Part shown: positions 9,671 to 18,563 of the stretch, piece after piece
How positions within the stretch are numbered: position 1 is the first letter of the stretch
How the letters are laid out: each line of letters starts with the position of its first letter
Assembly: GCA_002708905.1 (NCBI GenBank)
Contig: PAPM01000008.1
Span: 1 to 64,000, forward strand
DNA: 64,000 bases
Origin: Pseudomonadales bacterium
GTDB lineage: Bacteria > Pseudomonadota > Gammaproteobacteria > Pseudomonadales > Ketobacteraceae
Direction of reading: 5' to 3'
The notes under the pieces: model-generated
Told to the model about the DNA's origin: nothing
The model's input: only the letters and a program-made list of their open reading frames with translations
The model's database searches: none
Program-made: the position numbers and the translations under genes

Positions 9671-10132
9671 ATGTCTTATTGGTTGTTCAAGTCCGAGCCA
9701 GACACGTTCGGCATTGATGATTTGAAGGCACGGGGAAAGAAAGGCGAGCCCTGGGATGGTGTCCGTAATTATCAGGCACGCAACATGTTGCGCGATGAGG
9801 TCAAAAAAGGGGACCTCGTCTTTTTTTACCATTCCAACACGAAGGTACCAGGTATCGTTGGCGTGGCGGAAGTGATTAAGGATAGTTATCCGGACCCCAC
9901 CCAATTTGATCCGGAAGCAAAATACTACGATCCCAAATCCGATCCGGACAATCCCCGCTGGTACTGCCCGCAGGTTCGCTTCAAAAGCAAATTCAAAGAG
10001 ACCATCAGTCTGGACACCCTGAAAACCATCCCGGCATTGCAGGATATGGCATTGGTGCGCAAGGGCAACCGGCTCTCGGTGATGCCGGTAACAGAGGATC
10101 AATGGAATTTCATTATGGCGTTGGCAGAGTAA
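9671..10132 (+). CDS. EVE domain-containing protein
   Basis: Stand-alone EVE-domain protein of 153 residues (thymocyte nuclear protein 1-like). EVE folds are related to PUA/YTH domains and are thought to recognise modified bases in DNA or RNA. Signature segments are SYWLFKSEPDTFGIDDL at the N-terminus, WDGVRNYQARN (about 35-45), a basic KKGDLVFFYHS strand, and the C-terminal VRKGNRLSVMPVT. The ATG at 9671 begins the conserved MSYWLFKSEP and has GGTGG just upstream. An ATG at 9656 would add five unconserved residues. The gene diverges from the Lar-like gene and converges on def. Its biological target is not known. Confidence 0.93.
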   Translation: MSYWLFKSEPDTFGIDDLKARGKKGEPWDGVRNYQARNMLRDEVKKGDLVFFYHSNTKVPGIVGVAEVIKDSYPDPTQFDPEAKYYDPKSDPDNPRWYCPQVRFKSKFKETISLDTLKTIPALQDMALVRKGNRLSVMPVTEDQWNFIMALAE

Positions 10133-10148
10133 TGCCGGCGATCGAATT

Positions 10149-10682
10149 TCAGGTCGACAAGATCTGTTCGAAATACACCTTATCGGTTACCAGGTCCTGC
10201 ACTGAAGCAACTCGATCCACAAAGGTTTTACCGATAAGGTGATCGTATTCATGCAAAAAAATCCGGGCAGGGAAGCCCTTTAATTCAATCAATCTTGATT
10301 GACCACTTTGATCCATATACTCGACACCAACCGCATCCGGCCGTGTCACTTTCCCCCGCACCCCGGGTACGCTTAAGCAACCTTCCCACAGCGAGACTAA
10401 GCGGTCAGAAAAAGTTTTGGGTTCAGGGTTGAGCATCAGCATCGGCTCCATCTCCGGAGCATCGGGGTAACGGTTATTGGGTCGCGATGCAATGATCATC
10501 ATCTGCAGCGATACTCCAATTTGCGGAGCCGCAATGCCAACGCCGCCTCGCTCCTTCATCCAGTACGCCATGGCTTCTGCCACTTCCTGGGCGTACGCCA
10601 TTTGCTCAGCATGTACCGGTTTCGCCAGTTCCCGTAAACGAGGGTCTCCCAGCTCGACGATTTGAAAATCCGTCGGCATCAT
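10149..10682 (-). CDS. def: Peptide deformylase
   Basis: Metal-dependent hydrolase that removes the formyl group from the initiator methionine of nascent proteins. All three family motifs are present in 177 residues: GVGIAAPQIG (48-57), EGCLSVPG with metal ligand Cys102, and HEYDH with ligands His144 and His148 and catalytic Glu145. The start at 10682 is a double ATG only two bases after the stop of the NDH-2-like gene, so the two are probably cotranscribed. It is not in the common def-fmt pair, so another def copy elsewhere in the genome is likely (inference). Divergence from E. coli Def at the N-terminus also fits a secondary copy. Confidence 0.95.
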   Translation of the reverse strand: MMPTDFQIVELGDPRLRELAKPVHAEQMAYAQEVAEAMAYWMKERGGVGIAAPQIGVSLQMMIIASRPNNRYPDAPEMEPMLMLNPEPKTFSDRLVSLWEGCLSVPGVRGKVTRPDAVGVEYMDQSGQSRLIELKGFPARIFLHEYDHLIGKTFVDRVASVQDLVTDKVYFEQILST

Positions 10683-10684
10683 AC

Positions 10685-11914
10685 TCAGGAAAACACCTTG
10701 CTCTTGGGCAATTTGCTGACCAGGCTTAAGGGGTTCAAGGTGGGCAGGTAAACCTTGCGCGTGCTGCGTTGTAACAGGTCCAGTGAGTGCAACAAATCTT
10801 TGGCCGACTTGGGCGGTGCCATTTGCAGCAGGCCCAAGGTATAGATGGCTTCTTTGGCGGCACCCAATACCGAAGAGGAAACAGCAAAATCCCTGAACAG
10901 CATAAACGTGTCCAGATCGCCGAAAGTGACCACCTGCGGTTTGTTGGAAGGATGAAATTCCTTAAGCGGTTTATTCGCCAGCAGGCGCTCCACGTTGTGG
11001 GCAGCTGCTTTCCCCATGTCGATGGCATGGTACGCCTGCTTGGCCAGGGGCATCCCTTCCGGGTTTGCCGCGTCACCAATAATGAACACGTTTTCCCGTG
11101 CATCACTTTGAAAATAAGAATTCACGCTGGCCCAGTCGTTGGCTTTCTCCGTCAGGTAGCTGCGCTGCAGAAAACCATTGGGAGCAGCACCGGCGGACCA
11201 GATGGTAATGTCACTTTCAACGGCGCTGCCGTCGGTCAGGCAGATGCCTTCATGGTCCACGGATTCAACGTGCTTACCTAAATGATATTGCACCCGGAAA
11301 CCGTCGGTATGACTGCGGATCTTACCATCCAGATGACCCGGTGAACGGGGCAGCAAATGCTCGGATGCCTCAACGATATTGAACTCGAATTGGGGACGAT
11401 GCCGGTAAGCCCGCATCACTTCCCCAAAGGCTTCCACCCCTTCGATGCCACCGCCAACGATGGTCACTCGAGTAGTGCGGTGCGACAGGGAGGCTCGATG
11501 CAATCTGCGAGCAATCACCTGGCACTGCTCGACACTCTTCATGGGCAAGGCGAACTCATCCGCCCCCTCTACCCCAAAGGTGTTATTGACACTCCCGGTG
11601 GCGACGATACAGACGTCGAAAGGCACTTTCATGCCGCTGTCCAGCAACACCGCAGAAGAGGTCATCTCCATGGCCCGATTCATCAGGAAGCGGTGCCCTA
11701 AACGACGCACCAGAATGTTGCGGGAGAGGCGTAAATCCTCACCACTCTTCACACCGGAAATGATCTCGTGAATGTTGGGAAGCCACTCGATATGAGGGCT
11801 GGGATCGATGACGGTCACGTCATAGCGGGAAGATTTCAGTTGCTGGGCAGCGTTAAGCCCGGCAAAACCACCGCCCACAATAACAATTTTAGGTTTAATC
11901 TGTTTTCCGAACAT
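10685..11914 (-). CDS. NDH-2-like FAD/NAD-dependent oxidoreductase
   Basis: Flavoprotein of 409 residues in the type II NADH dehydrogenase/FSP1-like pyridine nucleotide-disulfide oxidoreductase superfamily. The first Rossmann motif is IVIVGGGFAGLNAA (FAD). A second, TIVGGGIEGVEAFGE, lies near residue 150 (NAD(P)H). The late ENVFIIGDAANPEGMP is the FAD-ribityl motif. No redox-active CxxC is visible. It probably transfers electrons from NAD(P)H to a quinone or similar acceptor at the membrane. The ATG at 11914 has GGAG seven bases upstream; a GTG six codons earlier is less likely. def follows after two bases. Confidence 0.85.
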   Translation of the reverse strand: MFGKQIKPKIVIVGGGFAGLNAAQQLKSSRYDVTVIDPSPHIEWLPNIHEIISGVKSGEDLRLSRNILVRRLGHRFLMNRAMEMTSSAVLLDSGMKVPFDVCIVATGSVNNTFGVEGADEFALPMKSVEQCQVIARRLHRASLSHRTTRVTIVGGGIEGVEAFGEVMRAYRHRPQFEFNIVEASEHLLPRSPGHLDGKIRSHTDGFRVQYHLGKHVESVDHEGICLTDGSAVESDITIWSAGAAPNGFLQRSYLTEKANDWASVNSYFQSDARENVFIIGDAANPEGMPLAKQAYHAIDMGKAAAHNVERLLANKPLKEFHPSNKPQVVTFGDLDTFMLFRDFAVSSSVLGAAKEAIYTLGLLQMAPPKSAKDLLHSLDLLQRSTRKVYLPTLNPLSLVSKLPKSKVFS

Positions 11915-11997
11915 GTATGGCTCCGCTGGCACCGGTTACAGGCCGGCACCCGTCCTTTGTCTGCGGTTGCGCATTCTATACCAAGAATGCTTCCTCA

Positions 11998-13332
11998 TCA
12001 GCGGTTGAATGCAATCCTCTTGCCACGGATATTGGGGTTAACCTCCCCGTTTTCAAAGGCCATCTCGCCGTTCACCAGCGTAGCCTGAATAGATGACTTG
12101 AATATGTACCCTGAAAACGGCGACCAGCCACACTTGTAGTAGAGTTTCTGCTCATCCACCACGGTAGGGCGATTGAGATCCACCAGCACCAGATCCGCCC
12201 AGTAACCTTCCCGAATGTAACCGCGCTCGGAAATCTGGAACAGATCCGCGACGTTGTGACTGACCTTCTGCACGATCTTTTCCAGGGTGAACTGGCCGGA
12301 GTGATAGTGCTCCAGCATGGTAATCAATGCATGCTGGACCAGCGGCAGGCCGGAGGGGGCTTTGAAATAGCTGTTCTGCTTTTCTTCCCAGGTGTGGGGC
12401 GCATGGTCCGTGGCCACCACATCGATCAGGTCATCCCGCACCGCGTTGAGCAGTGCAGCCCGGTCAGAGGCTTTTTTCACCGCAGGGTTACATTTGATCA
12501 GGGCACCTTTGGTTTCGTAGTCCTCTTCACTGAAAAACAGGTGATGGACACAGGCTTCCGCTGTGATCTGCTTCTGGGCGAGATCACCCGCCTGCAGGAG
12601 GGAGAGTTCTTTTTCCGTGGTCAAATGCAGAATGTGCAGGCGGGTACCAAAGCGCTTGGCCAGCGACACCGCAAAACTCGATGACTTGTAACAGGCCTCT
12701 TCGGAACGAATCAACGGATGACAGGACATGGGTACATCATCCCCATACTGTTCCCGGTACTTTTCCTCATTGGCCTGGATCATCGGTGTGTCTTCGCAGT
12801 GAGTCACCACAATGGTAGGGGCATTGGCGAAGATACCTTCCAGGATTTCCGGTTTATCCACCAACATGTTGCCGGTGGAAGCGCCCATAAAGACCTTGAT
12901 ACCGCAGGCTGCCTTGGGGTCCAGGTTCTTGATTTCGTCCAGGTTATCGTTGCTGGCACCCAGGTAAAACGAATAATTGGCCAGGGATTTCTGGCTGGCC
13001 CTTTCAAACTTGTCTTCCAGTGCAGCCCTGTTAATTGTAAGGGGATTAACATTGGGCATTTCGAAATAGCTGGTAATGCCCCCGGCCACCGCCGCCGCTG
13101 ACTCGGTGGCGATCTCACCTTTGTGGGTCAACCCCGGCTCACGAAAATGCACCTGATCATCAATCATTCCCGGCAGTAGGTGTAATCCACTGGCGTCGAG
13201 CACCCGATCAGCGGCCTCAGCAGAAAGATCCGCACCGACCTTGGCGATACGACCATCCTGCACCAGCACATCCAGCTCCTGGATTTTTCCTTCGTTGACG
13301 ACGTTGGCGTTGGTGATTAACAGGCTGGTCAT
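11998..13332 (-). CDS. pyrC: Dihydroorotase, Bacteroidetes-type variant
   Basis: Amidohydrolase of 444 residues, assigned as dihydroorotase, which interconverts carbamoyl-aspartate and dihydroorotate in pyrimidine synthesis. Metal-site residues are His62, carboxylated Lys146 in GIKVFMGAS, His178 in VTHCED, His236 in LHILHL and Asp309 in ATDHAPH. The usual D-x-H-x-H motif reads D-D-Q-V-H, so the first metal histidine is Gln60. From memory, the same DDQVHFREPGLTHK phrase occurs in Bacteroidetes enzymes such as that of Porphyromonas gingivalis, which suggests lateral transfer. The N-terminal phrases RSEEACY and GWSPFSG also fit that group. A hydantoinase or allantoinase is the alternative. It diverges from the PTPS-like gene. 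Confidence 0.85.
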   Translation of the reverse strand: MTSLLITNANVVNEGKIQELDVLVQDGRIAKVGADLSAEAADRVLDASGLHLLPGMIDDQVHFREPGLTHKGEIATESAAAVAGGITSYFEMPNVNPLTINRAALEDKFERASQKSLANYSFYLGASNDNLDEIKNLDPKAACGIKVFMGASTGNMLVDKPEILEGIFANAPTIVVTHCEDTPMIQANEEKYREQYGDDVPMSCHPLIRSEEACYKSSSFAVSLAKRFGTRLHILHLTTEKELSLLQAGDLAQKQITAEACVHHLFFSEEDYETKGALIKCNPAVKKASDRAALLNAVRDDLIDVVATDHAPHTWEEKQNSYFKAPSGLPLVQHALITMLEHYHSGQFTLEKIVQKVSHNVADLFQISERGYIREGYWADLVLVDLNRPTVVDEQKLYYKCGWSPFSGYIFKSSIQATLVNGEMAFENGEVNPNIRGKRIAFNR

Positions 13333-13423
13333 AAGGCTTTCCTATACTCTTTGGCTTTGTTTAGGAGAATCTGGAAGCGTATTATACCGGATTCAGCCCA
13401 CGACAGGACACCGGGACTTCTTC

Positions 13424-14275
13424 ATGTCTGCATTGTTTGTAAAACACCTCACCGTTCTCGACTTTTCTTATGTGCACCAGACGCGCGGTATTCTGGGGGA
13501 AAGCTGGATTGTGGATGTGGAATTGTATGGCGAACTGGATCACCAGGGCATGGTGTTTGATTTTGGCCATGTGAAGAAGCAAGTGCGGGATGCGGTGGAG
13601 TCCCTGTTTGATCATAAGCTGGTGCTGCCCAAGGGGTTACCTCACCTCACCACCCGGGAAACCGAGTCCGGACTGGAGATCACCTGGCGCGACGATAAAG
13701 GCAGGGCCTACCGTCACTTGTCCCCGCTGGAGGCGGTAGAATGGGTGGAAGGTGACAGCATCACCGAAGAAGCCTTGATTCCCCTGCTGGAGGACACCGC
13801 GATGGCGGCCGTGCCGGATAATGTCAGCAGGGTGGCCATTGAATTACGCGCTGAGGAAATCTCCGGCGCGTTCTACCACTACAGCCACGGCCTTAAAAAG
13901 CACGACGGCAACTGCCAGCGCATCGCCCATGGCCACCGCTCCCGCATCAAAATCCTGCGCAGCGGCAAGCGGGACCCACTACTGGAAAAAGCCTGGTCCC
14001 TGAAATGGAAAGACATCTACATCGGCACCGAAGAGGATCTATTGGGTCGGCTCACCGAAGACGGTGTGGATTACTGCCAGTTTGGCTATGATGCGCCCCA
14101 AGGCCGTTTTGAACTCACCCTTCCCGCCAGTCAGGTCTACCTTATTCCCACCGATTCCACCGTGGAATACCTGGCCGATCATATCGCCGGCTGCCTGAAA
14201 CAGGACGACCCGGATCACCAATTTGAGGTGAAGGCCTATGAAGGGGTCATGAAAGGGGCAATTTCTCAGCGCTGA
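13424..14275 (+). CDS. Tandem 6-pyruvoyl-tetrahydropterin synthase (PTPS/QueD) family protein
   Basis: Protein of 283 residues, about twice the length of QueD, made of two PTPS-like halves. The N half has FSYVHQTRGILGESW, GMVFDFGHVKKQV and LFDHKLV but lacks the zinc HGH. The C half has SHGLKKHDGNCQRIAHGH, giving a His and an HGH pair, then STVEYLADHIAGCL and the family's terminal VKAYEGVMKG. The halves therefore complement each other. QueD/PTPS enzymes act on dihydroneopterin triphosphate in queuosine or pterin pathways; the exact reaction here is unknown. The start at 13424 avoids overlap with divergent pyrC. FolE2, which makes the substrate, is at 30.6 kb. Confidence 0.83.
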   Translation: MSALFVKHLTVLDFSYVHQTRGILGESWIVDVELYGELDHQGMVFDFGHVKKQVRDAVESLFDHKLVLPKGLPHLTTRETESGLEITWRDDKGRAYRHLSPLEAVEWVEGDSITEEALIPLLEDTAMAAVPDNVSRVAIELRAEEISGAFYHYSHGLKKHDGNCQRIAHGHRSRIKILRSGKRDPLLEKAWSLKWKDIYIGTEEDLLGRLTEDGVDYCQFGYDAPQGRFELTLPASQVYLIPTDSTVEYLADHIAGCLKQDDPDHQFEVKAYEGVMKGAISQR

Positions 14276-14463
14276 GCCCGGTTCTATCCCTCGTTTTGGG
14301 GCATCAGCAAGCGATAACGGCCCCTTTACGGGGCGCCGATCCTTACCCACCACTGCACCAATGTGGACTTATTCTTATTTTTCAACAGGTTGAACCATAC
14401 CGCAGGCCTTGGCACAAGCCTTGCGTTGCCCAGCTCATACATAAGACAAAGAGGTTAACGCAG

Positions 14464-14952
14464 ATGACGCCAGAACAGATCACAAAAGTACAAACCACCT
14501 TCGACATGGTAGAGCCCATTGCTGACAAAGCCGCCGAGCTGTTCTATGGCCGCCTGTTCGAGATAGCCCCGGAAGTGCGCCCCATGTTTAAAAGCGACAT
14601 GTCCGAACAAGGGGCCAAACTGATGCGCATGCTGGGTATTGCCGTGCGCGGTCTCACCAAACTGGAAACCATCGTACCTGCCGTACAGAACCTCGGGGTC
14701 AAGCACCTGGAGTACGGTGTGAAGGAAGAACACTTCCAACCGGTGGCGGAAGCCCTGCTGTGGACTTTGGAACAGGGTTTAGGGGACGCCTGGGACGAAG
14801 AAGCCAAAGTCGCCTGGACCGAGGCCTACGTGCTGCTGTCCACCACCATGATTGATGCCATGAAAGCCGCTCAGGCTCAGGCTCCAGCAGCACCAAAACC
14901 AACCGGGTTCTGGGCCAAGCTGAAGAGCTTCTTTTCCCCTTCTCCAGCCTGA
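14464..14952 (+). CDS. Single-domain globin with amphipathic tail
   Basis: Haem globin of 162 residues. The core runs from TFDMVEPIADKAAELFYGRLFE through MFKSDMSEQGAKLMRMLG (C to E helices) to VKHLEYGVKEEHF, whose first His is the likely proximal F8 ligand, and a closing helix rich in W and A. It resembles neuroglobin-like and Vitreoscilla-type bacterial globins. The last 20 residues (PTGFWAKLKSFFSPSPA) look like a membrane-touching amphipathic helix. No reductase domain is fused. Roles in oxygen or nitric-oxide handling are typical of the family but not shown here. The ATG follows AAGAGG. A ten-base stem-loop lies just downstream. Confidence 0.93.
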   Translation: MTPEQITKVQTTFDMVEPIADKAAELFYGRLFEIAPEVRPMFKSDMSEQGAKLMRMLGIAVRGLTKLETIVPAVQNLGVKHLEYGVKEEHFQPVAEALLWTLEQGLGDAWDEEAKVAWTEAYVLLSTTMIDAMKAAQAQAPAAPKPTGFWAKLKSFFSPSPA

Positions 14953-14970
14953 GGCGGACGAGCATGGCGC

Positions 14971-15000
14971 CGCCGCTTCCACCGCAACGGGGAAGCGGCG
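14971..15000 (+). terminator. Hairpin after globin gene
   Basis: A perfect ten-base stem, CGCCGCTTCC and GGAAGCGGCG, with a ten-base loop starts 18 bases after the globin stop. It lacks a clean T run, so it is either a weak terminator or a 3' stabiliser between the globin gene and thrS. Confidence 0.45.
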
Positions 15001-15137
15001 TTCGACATTCGGCTATTTTAATACCCCACCGGCGAAAATCTCCCTCCATGGCGCTTTAGGCAGAGCGCAATCTTTTATACAATGCGCGGTTCACGTTCTC
15101 ATAGCGCTTGTCGTTTAAATTAGGAATCGAACCTCCA

Positions 15138-17054
15138 ATGTCAATCCAGATTACTTTGCCGGACGGTAGCGTCCGCGAATACGACGCCCCTGTCACTGGC
15201 CTCGATGTGGCCAATGACATCGGCCCGGGCCTGGCGAAAGCCAGCCTTGCAATGTACCTGAATGAAAACCTGGTGGACCTGACCACCACATTGACCGATT
15301 CCTGCACCATTGCATTCCTCACCCGAGACAAGGACGAAGCCTTGGAGCTGCTGCGCCACGATGCGGCTCACGTTATGGCTCAGGCGGTAAAAGAGCTGTT
15401 CCCGGAAGCCCAGGTCACCATCGGCCCGGCCATAGAGAACGGTTATTACTATGACTTTTACCGGGAAGAGTCCTTCACCCAGGAAGACCTGCACAAGATC
15501 GAAACCCGCATGGCGGAGATTGTGGACCAGGACCTGCCCATCATTCGGGAAGTGTGGGAGCGCAATGACGCCATCAGCTACTTCAAGAACGATGGCGAAG
15601 CGTTCAAGGCGGAGCTGATCGAAGACCTGCCGGAGTCGGAAGTGATCTCGGTCTACAAGCAGGGTGATTTTCTGGATCTGTGCCGGGGACCTCACCTGCC
15701 TTCCACCGGCAAACTTGGGAAAGCCTTCAAGATCATGAAGGTGGCCGGTGCCTATTGGCCTGGCGATTCCACTCGTCCGCAACTGCAACGCATTTACGGC
15801 ACTTGCTGGCGCGATAACAAGGAACTGAAAAAATACCTCACCATGCTGGAGGAAGCGGAAAAACGCGACCACCGCAAACTGGGCAAGGAAATGGGCCTGT
15901 TCCACCAGCAGGAGGAAGCCGTGGGCAGCATGTTCTGGCACCCGAAAGGCTGGCGCACCCGCAAAGCCCTGGAGAACTACATCCGCGGCAAGATGGAGCG
16001 CAACGGCTATCAGGAAATTGCCACTCCCCAGATCATGGACCGCAAACTGTGGGAACAGTCCGGCCACTGGGACAAATACGCCGAAGACATGTTCACCATC
16101 TGCACCCACGATCACCGGGACATGGCCATCAAGCCTATGAACTGCCCCGGCCACGTACAGATCTTCAAGCAGGGCCTGAAGAGTTATCGCGACCTGCCCA
16201 TTCGTTTGGGCGAGTTCACCACCCTGTTCCGTAACGAAGCCCATGGTGCGTTGCACGGACTGATGCGGGCCCGTTCCTTCAGCCAGGACGACGCCCACAT
16301 CTTCTGCACCGAAGATCAGATCAACGCAGAAACGGCCGCCTTCATTACTATGCTCAATGAGGTGTACAAGGATTTCGGCTACGAGGATATCCGCATCAAG
16401 TTCTCCACTCGCCCCGACAATAAAGCCGGCACCGAGGAGACCTGGGATCGTGCGGAAGCCGCCCTGCAAGCCGCGGTGGACAGCCTGGGCCTGACCTGCG
16501 AACTGAATCCCGGCGAAGGTGCCTTCTATGGCCCCAAACTGGAATTCGTGTTGAAGGATGCTATCGGTCGCGACTGGCAGTGCGGCACCCTGCAGGTGGA
16601 TTTCGTGCTGCCCGAACGGTTGGATGCAGAATACGTGGGTGAAGACGGCAACCGCCATCGCCCGGTGATGCTGCACCGCGCCATTCTCGGTTCGTTGGAA
16701 CGCTTCCTGGGTATTCTGATTGAATCCACTGCCGGTCATCTGCCCCTGTGGTTATCCCCTCTGCCAGTGGTCATTGCCACCATTACCGACGACGCCCGCG
16801 ATTGGGCCATCGAAGTGGCCGATAAACTGAAAGCCGCCGGAGTCTACTGCGAGCTGGATCTGCGCAACGAAAAGATCGGCTATAAAGTGCGGGAACACAG
16901 TGCCGCCAAAGTGCAGCAGATCTGGGTTGTGGGCAAGAACGAAGCCGAAGCGCAACAGGTGGCCGTACGCCAACTGGGTAGCAAAAATAATGAGGTAATG
17001 GACATCGGTGCTGCCATTGATGCCATTGTTGCCGCCACGCGAGTGCCCGTTTGA
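15138..17054 (+). CDS. thrS: Threonine-tRNA ligase
   Basis: Class II threonyl-tRNA synthetase of 638 residues. Domains in order are TGS (1-62), the editing domain with HDAAHVMAQAVKELFP, the catalytic core with class II motif 2 around LFRNEAHGALHGLMRARSF, and the anticodon-binding domain (about 540-638). The zinc-site cysteine is in PMNCPGHV. The ATG at 15138 begins MSIQITLPDG and has AGGA upstream. A TTG at 15108 would add ten unlikely residues. cysS follows 16 bases after the stop. The usual thrS-infC-rpmI-rplT order is not present here. A long antisense frame inside it is a composition artefact. Confidence 0.98.
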   Translation: MSIQITLPDGSVREYDAPVTGLDVANDIGPGLAKASLAMYLNENLVDLTTTLTDSCTIAFLTRDKDEALELLRHDAAHVMAQAVKELFPEAQVTIGPAIENGYYYDFYREESFTQEDLHKIETRMAEIVDQDLPIIREVWERNDAISYFKNDGEAFKAELIEDLPESEVISVYKQGDFLDLCRGPHLPSTGKLGKAFKIMKVAGAYWPGDSTRPQLQRIYGTCWRDNKELKKYLTMLEEAEKRDHRKLGKEMGLFHQQEEAVGSMFWHPKGWRTRKALENYIRGKMERNGYQEIATPQIMDRKLWEQSGHWDKYAEDMFTICTHDHRDMAIKPMNCPGHVQIFKQGLKSYRDLPIRLGEFTTLFRNEAHGALHGLMRARSFSQDDAHIFCTEDQINAETAAFITMLNEVYKDFGYEDIRIKFSTRPDNKAGTEETWDRAEAALQAAVDSLGLTCELNPGEGAFYGPKLEFVLKDAIGRDWQCGTLQVDFVLPERLDAEYVGEDGNRHRPVMLHRAILGSLERFLGILIESTAGHLPLWLSPLPVVIATITDDARDWAIEVADKLKAAGVYCELDLRNEKIGYKVREHSAAKVQQIWVVGKNEAEAQQVAVRQLGSKNNEVMDIGAAIDAIVAATRVPV

Positions 17055-17070
17055 TTAAGAGCAGTATGAT

Positions 17071-18468
17071 ATGAGTATTCAGCTGTACAACACACTGAGC
17101 CAGAAAAAAGAAGTGTTCACCCCCATCAATCCCGATGAGGTGACCATGTACGTGTGTGGCCCTACCGTGTACAACTTCGTACATATTGGTAATGCCCGCC
17201 CGGTGGTGATCTTTGACACCCTGTTCCGGTTATTGCAGCGGCATTACCCCAGCGTGAAATACGCCCGCAACATTACCGACGTGGACGACAAGATCAACGC
17301 GGCTGCAAAGGCCAACGGCGAAACCATTCGTGAGTTGAGCGAGCGTTACGCCCTGGCCTATCACGAGGATATGGGGCAACTGAACACCCTGCCCCCGACT
17401 CTGGAGCCCCGCGCCACCGACAACATCGACGCCATGATCGAACAGATCCAGGCGCTGATCGATCATGGCCATGCCTATGAATCGGAAGGTCACGTTCTGT
17501 TCCAAGTGAGCACCGACAAGGAATACGGCAAACTGTCCCACCGCAAGCTGGATGAGATGATTGCCGGAGCCAGTGAGCGGGTGGATGAGGCCTCCTACAA
17601 AAAGGAACCGGCGGATTTCGTGCTGTGGAAGCCCTCTACCGACGACCTGCCCGGCTGGGACAGCCCCTGGGGTCGTGGCCGCCCCGGCTGGCACATCGAA
17701 TGTTCCGCCATGATCAATAAACATCTGGCAAAAACCATCGACATTCACGGTGGCGGGCAGGATTTGATCTTCCCCCACCATGAGAATGAAATCGCCCAGG
17801 GCACCTGCTGCCATAATGAAGGTGAAGAGCAGTTTGTGCGCTACTGGATGCACAACGGCTACCTGAATATCGACGGCGAGAAAATGTCCAAATCCCTGGG
17901 CAACTTCTTCACTGTGCGGGAATTGCTGGAACTGTGGCCCGGCGAAGTGATTCGCTATGCTCTGCTTACGGCCCATTACCGCAAGCCACTGGACTGGACC
18001 AAGGATCTGCTTGCCAGCGCCAAAGCCAGCCTGGACCGGCTTTACGGTGCCCTGCGTGACGCTCCGTTGGATTTAGATGATTCCGTTGAGCATCCCATGT
18101 TGTCCGAGCTGGAAAGCCACCTGTGTGATGATCTGTCAACCCCACAGGTGCTAGCGGTGCTGCATGCTCTGGCCGGCGAGATCAACAAGGCGGACGGCAA
18201 TGCCAAAGTTCAATTACAAAAGGTGCTGCGCAAAGCCGGAGACTTCGTTGGTCTGCTGAATCAGGATGCGGATGCCTGGTTCAAATGGCAACCCGCCGGC
18301 CAACAGGGTGGCCTCAGCGACGGGGATATCGACGCACTGATTGCAGAACGTGCCCAAGCCAAAAAGGATAAAAACTTTGCCCGCGCTGACCAGATTCGGG
18401 CTGAGTTGAAAGATCAGGGCATTATTCTGGAAGACTCCCCAGAGGGAACACGCTGGACCCGGGATTAA
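17071..18468 (+). CDS. cysS: Cysteine-tRNA ligase
   Basis: Class I cysteinyl-tRNA synthetase of 465 residues, the standard length. The zinc ligands are Cys29 in [10 protein letters not shown], the Cys of WHIECSAM, and the His and Glu of [10 protein letters not shown]. The HIGH motif reads HIGN (38-41) and the KMSKS loop is EKMSKSLGN. The C-terminal helical region with [20 protein letters not shown] binds tRNA. It starts 16 bases after thrS and is probably read from the same transcript. Nothing unusual was noted. Confidence 0.98.
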   Translation: MSIQLYNTLSQKKEVFTPINPDEVTMYVCGPTVYNFVHIGNARPVVIFDTLFRLLQRHYPSVKYARNITDVDDKINAAAKANGETIRELSERYALAYHEDMGQLNTLPPTLEPRATDNIDAMIEQIQALIDHGHAYESEGHVLFQVSTDKEYGKLSHRKLDEMIAGASERVDEASYKKEPADFVLWKPSTDDLPGWDSPWGRGRPGWHIECSAMINKHLAKTIDIHGGGQDLIFPHHENEIAQGTCCHNEGEEQFVRYWMHNGYLNIDGEKMSKSLGNFFTVRELLELWPGEVIRYALLTAHYRKPLDWTKDLLASAKASLDRLYGALRDAPLDLDDSVEHPMLSELESHLCDDLSTPQVLAVLHALAGEINKADGNAKVQLQKVLRKAGDFVGLLNQDADAWFKWQPAGQQGGLSDGDIDALIAERAQAKKDKNFARADQIRAELKDQGIILEDSPEGTRWTRD

Positions 18469-18480
18469 CCCGGGCCGGCC

Positions 18481-18537
18481 ATTCGCATATTCAGCGAATC
18501 CGCTATACTTTCCAGAACGCAACTTCCAGAACGCAAC
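18481..18537 (+). promoter_or_regulatory. Inverted repeat, -10-like box and 14-bp tandem repeat before 18564 gene
   Basis: An inverted repeat ATTCGC/GCGAAT (18481-18499) is followed by TATACT (18504-18509), a good -10 match. Two head-to-tail copies of TTCCAGAACGCAAC come next (18510-18523 and 18524-18537). No good -35 is visible, so the inverted repeat could bind an activator or repressor of the downstream periplasmic-protein pair. Confidence 0.4.
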
Positions 18538-18563
18538 GGAAAGCACTAATTCGACCCAGGAAT

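Noticed and set aside
13241-13423. Longer N-terminus for the PTPS-like gene
   Set aside because: It would overlap pyrC on the other strand and add residues unlike the family; ATG 13424 begins the conserved part.
15141-16739. 532-codon open frame on the minus strand opposite thrS
   Set aside because: It mirrors the codon pattern of thrS, has no family features, and thrS is certain.
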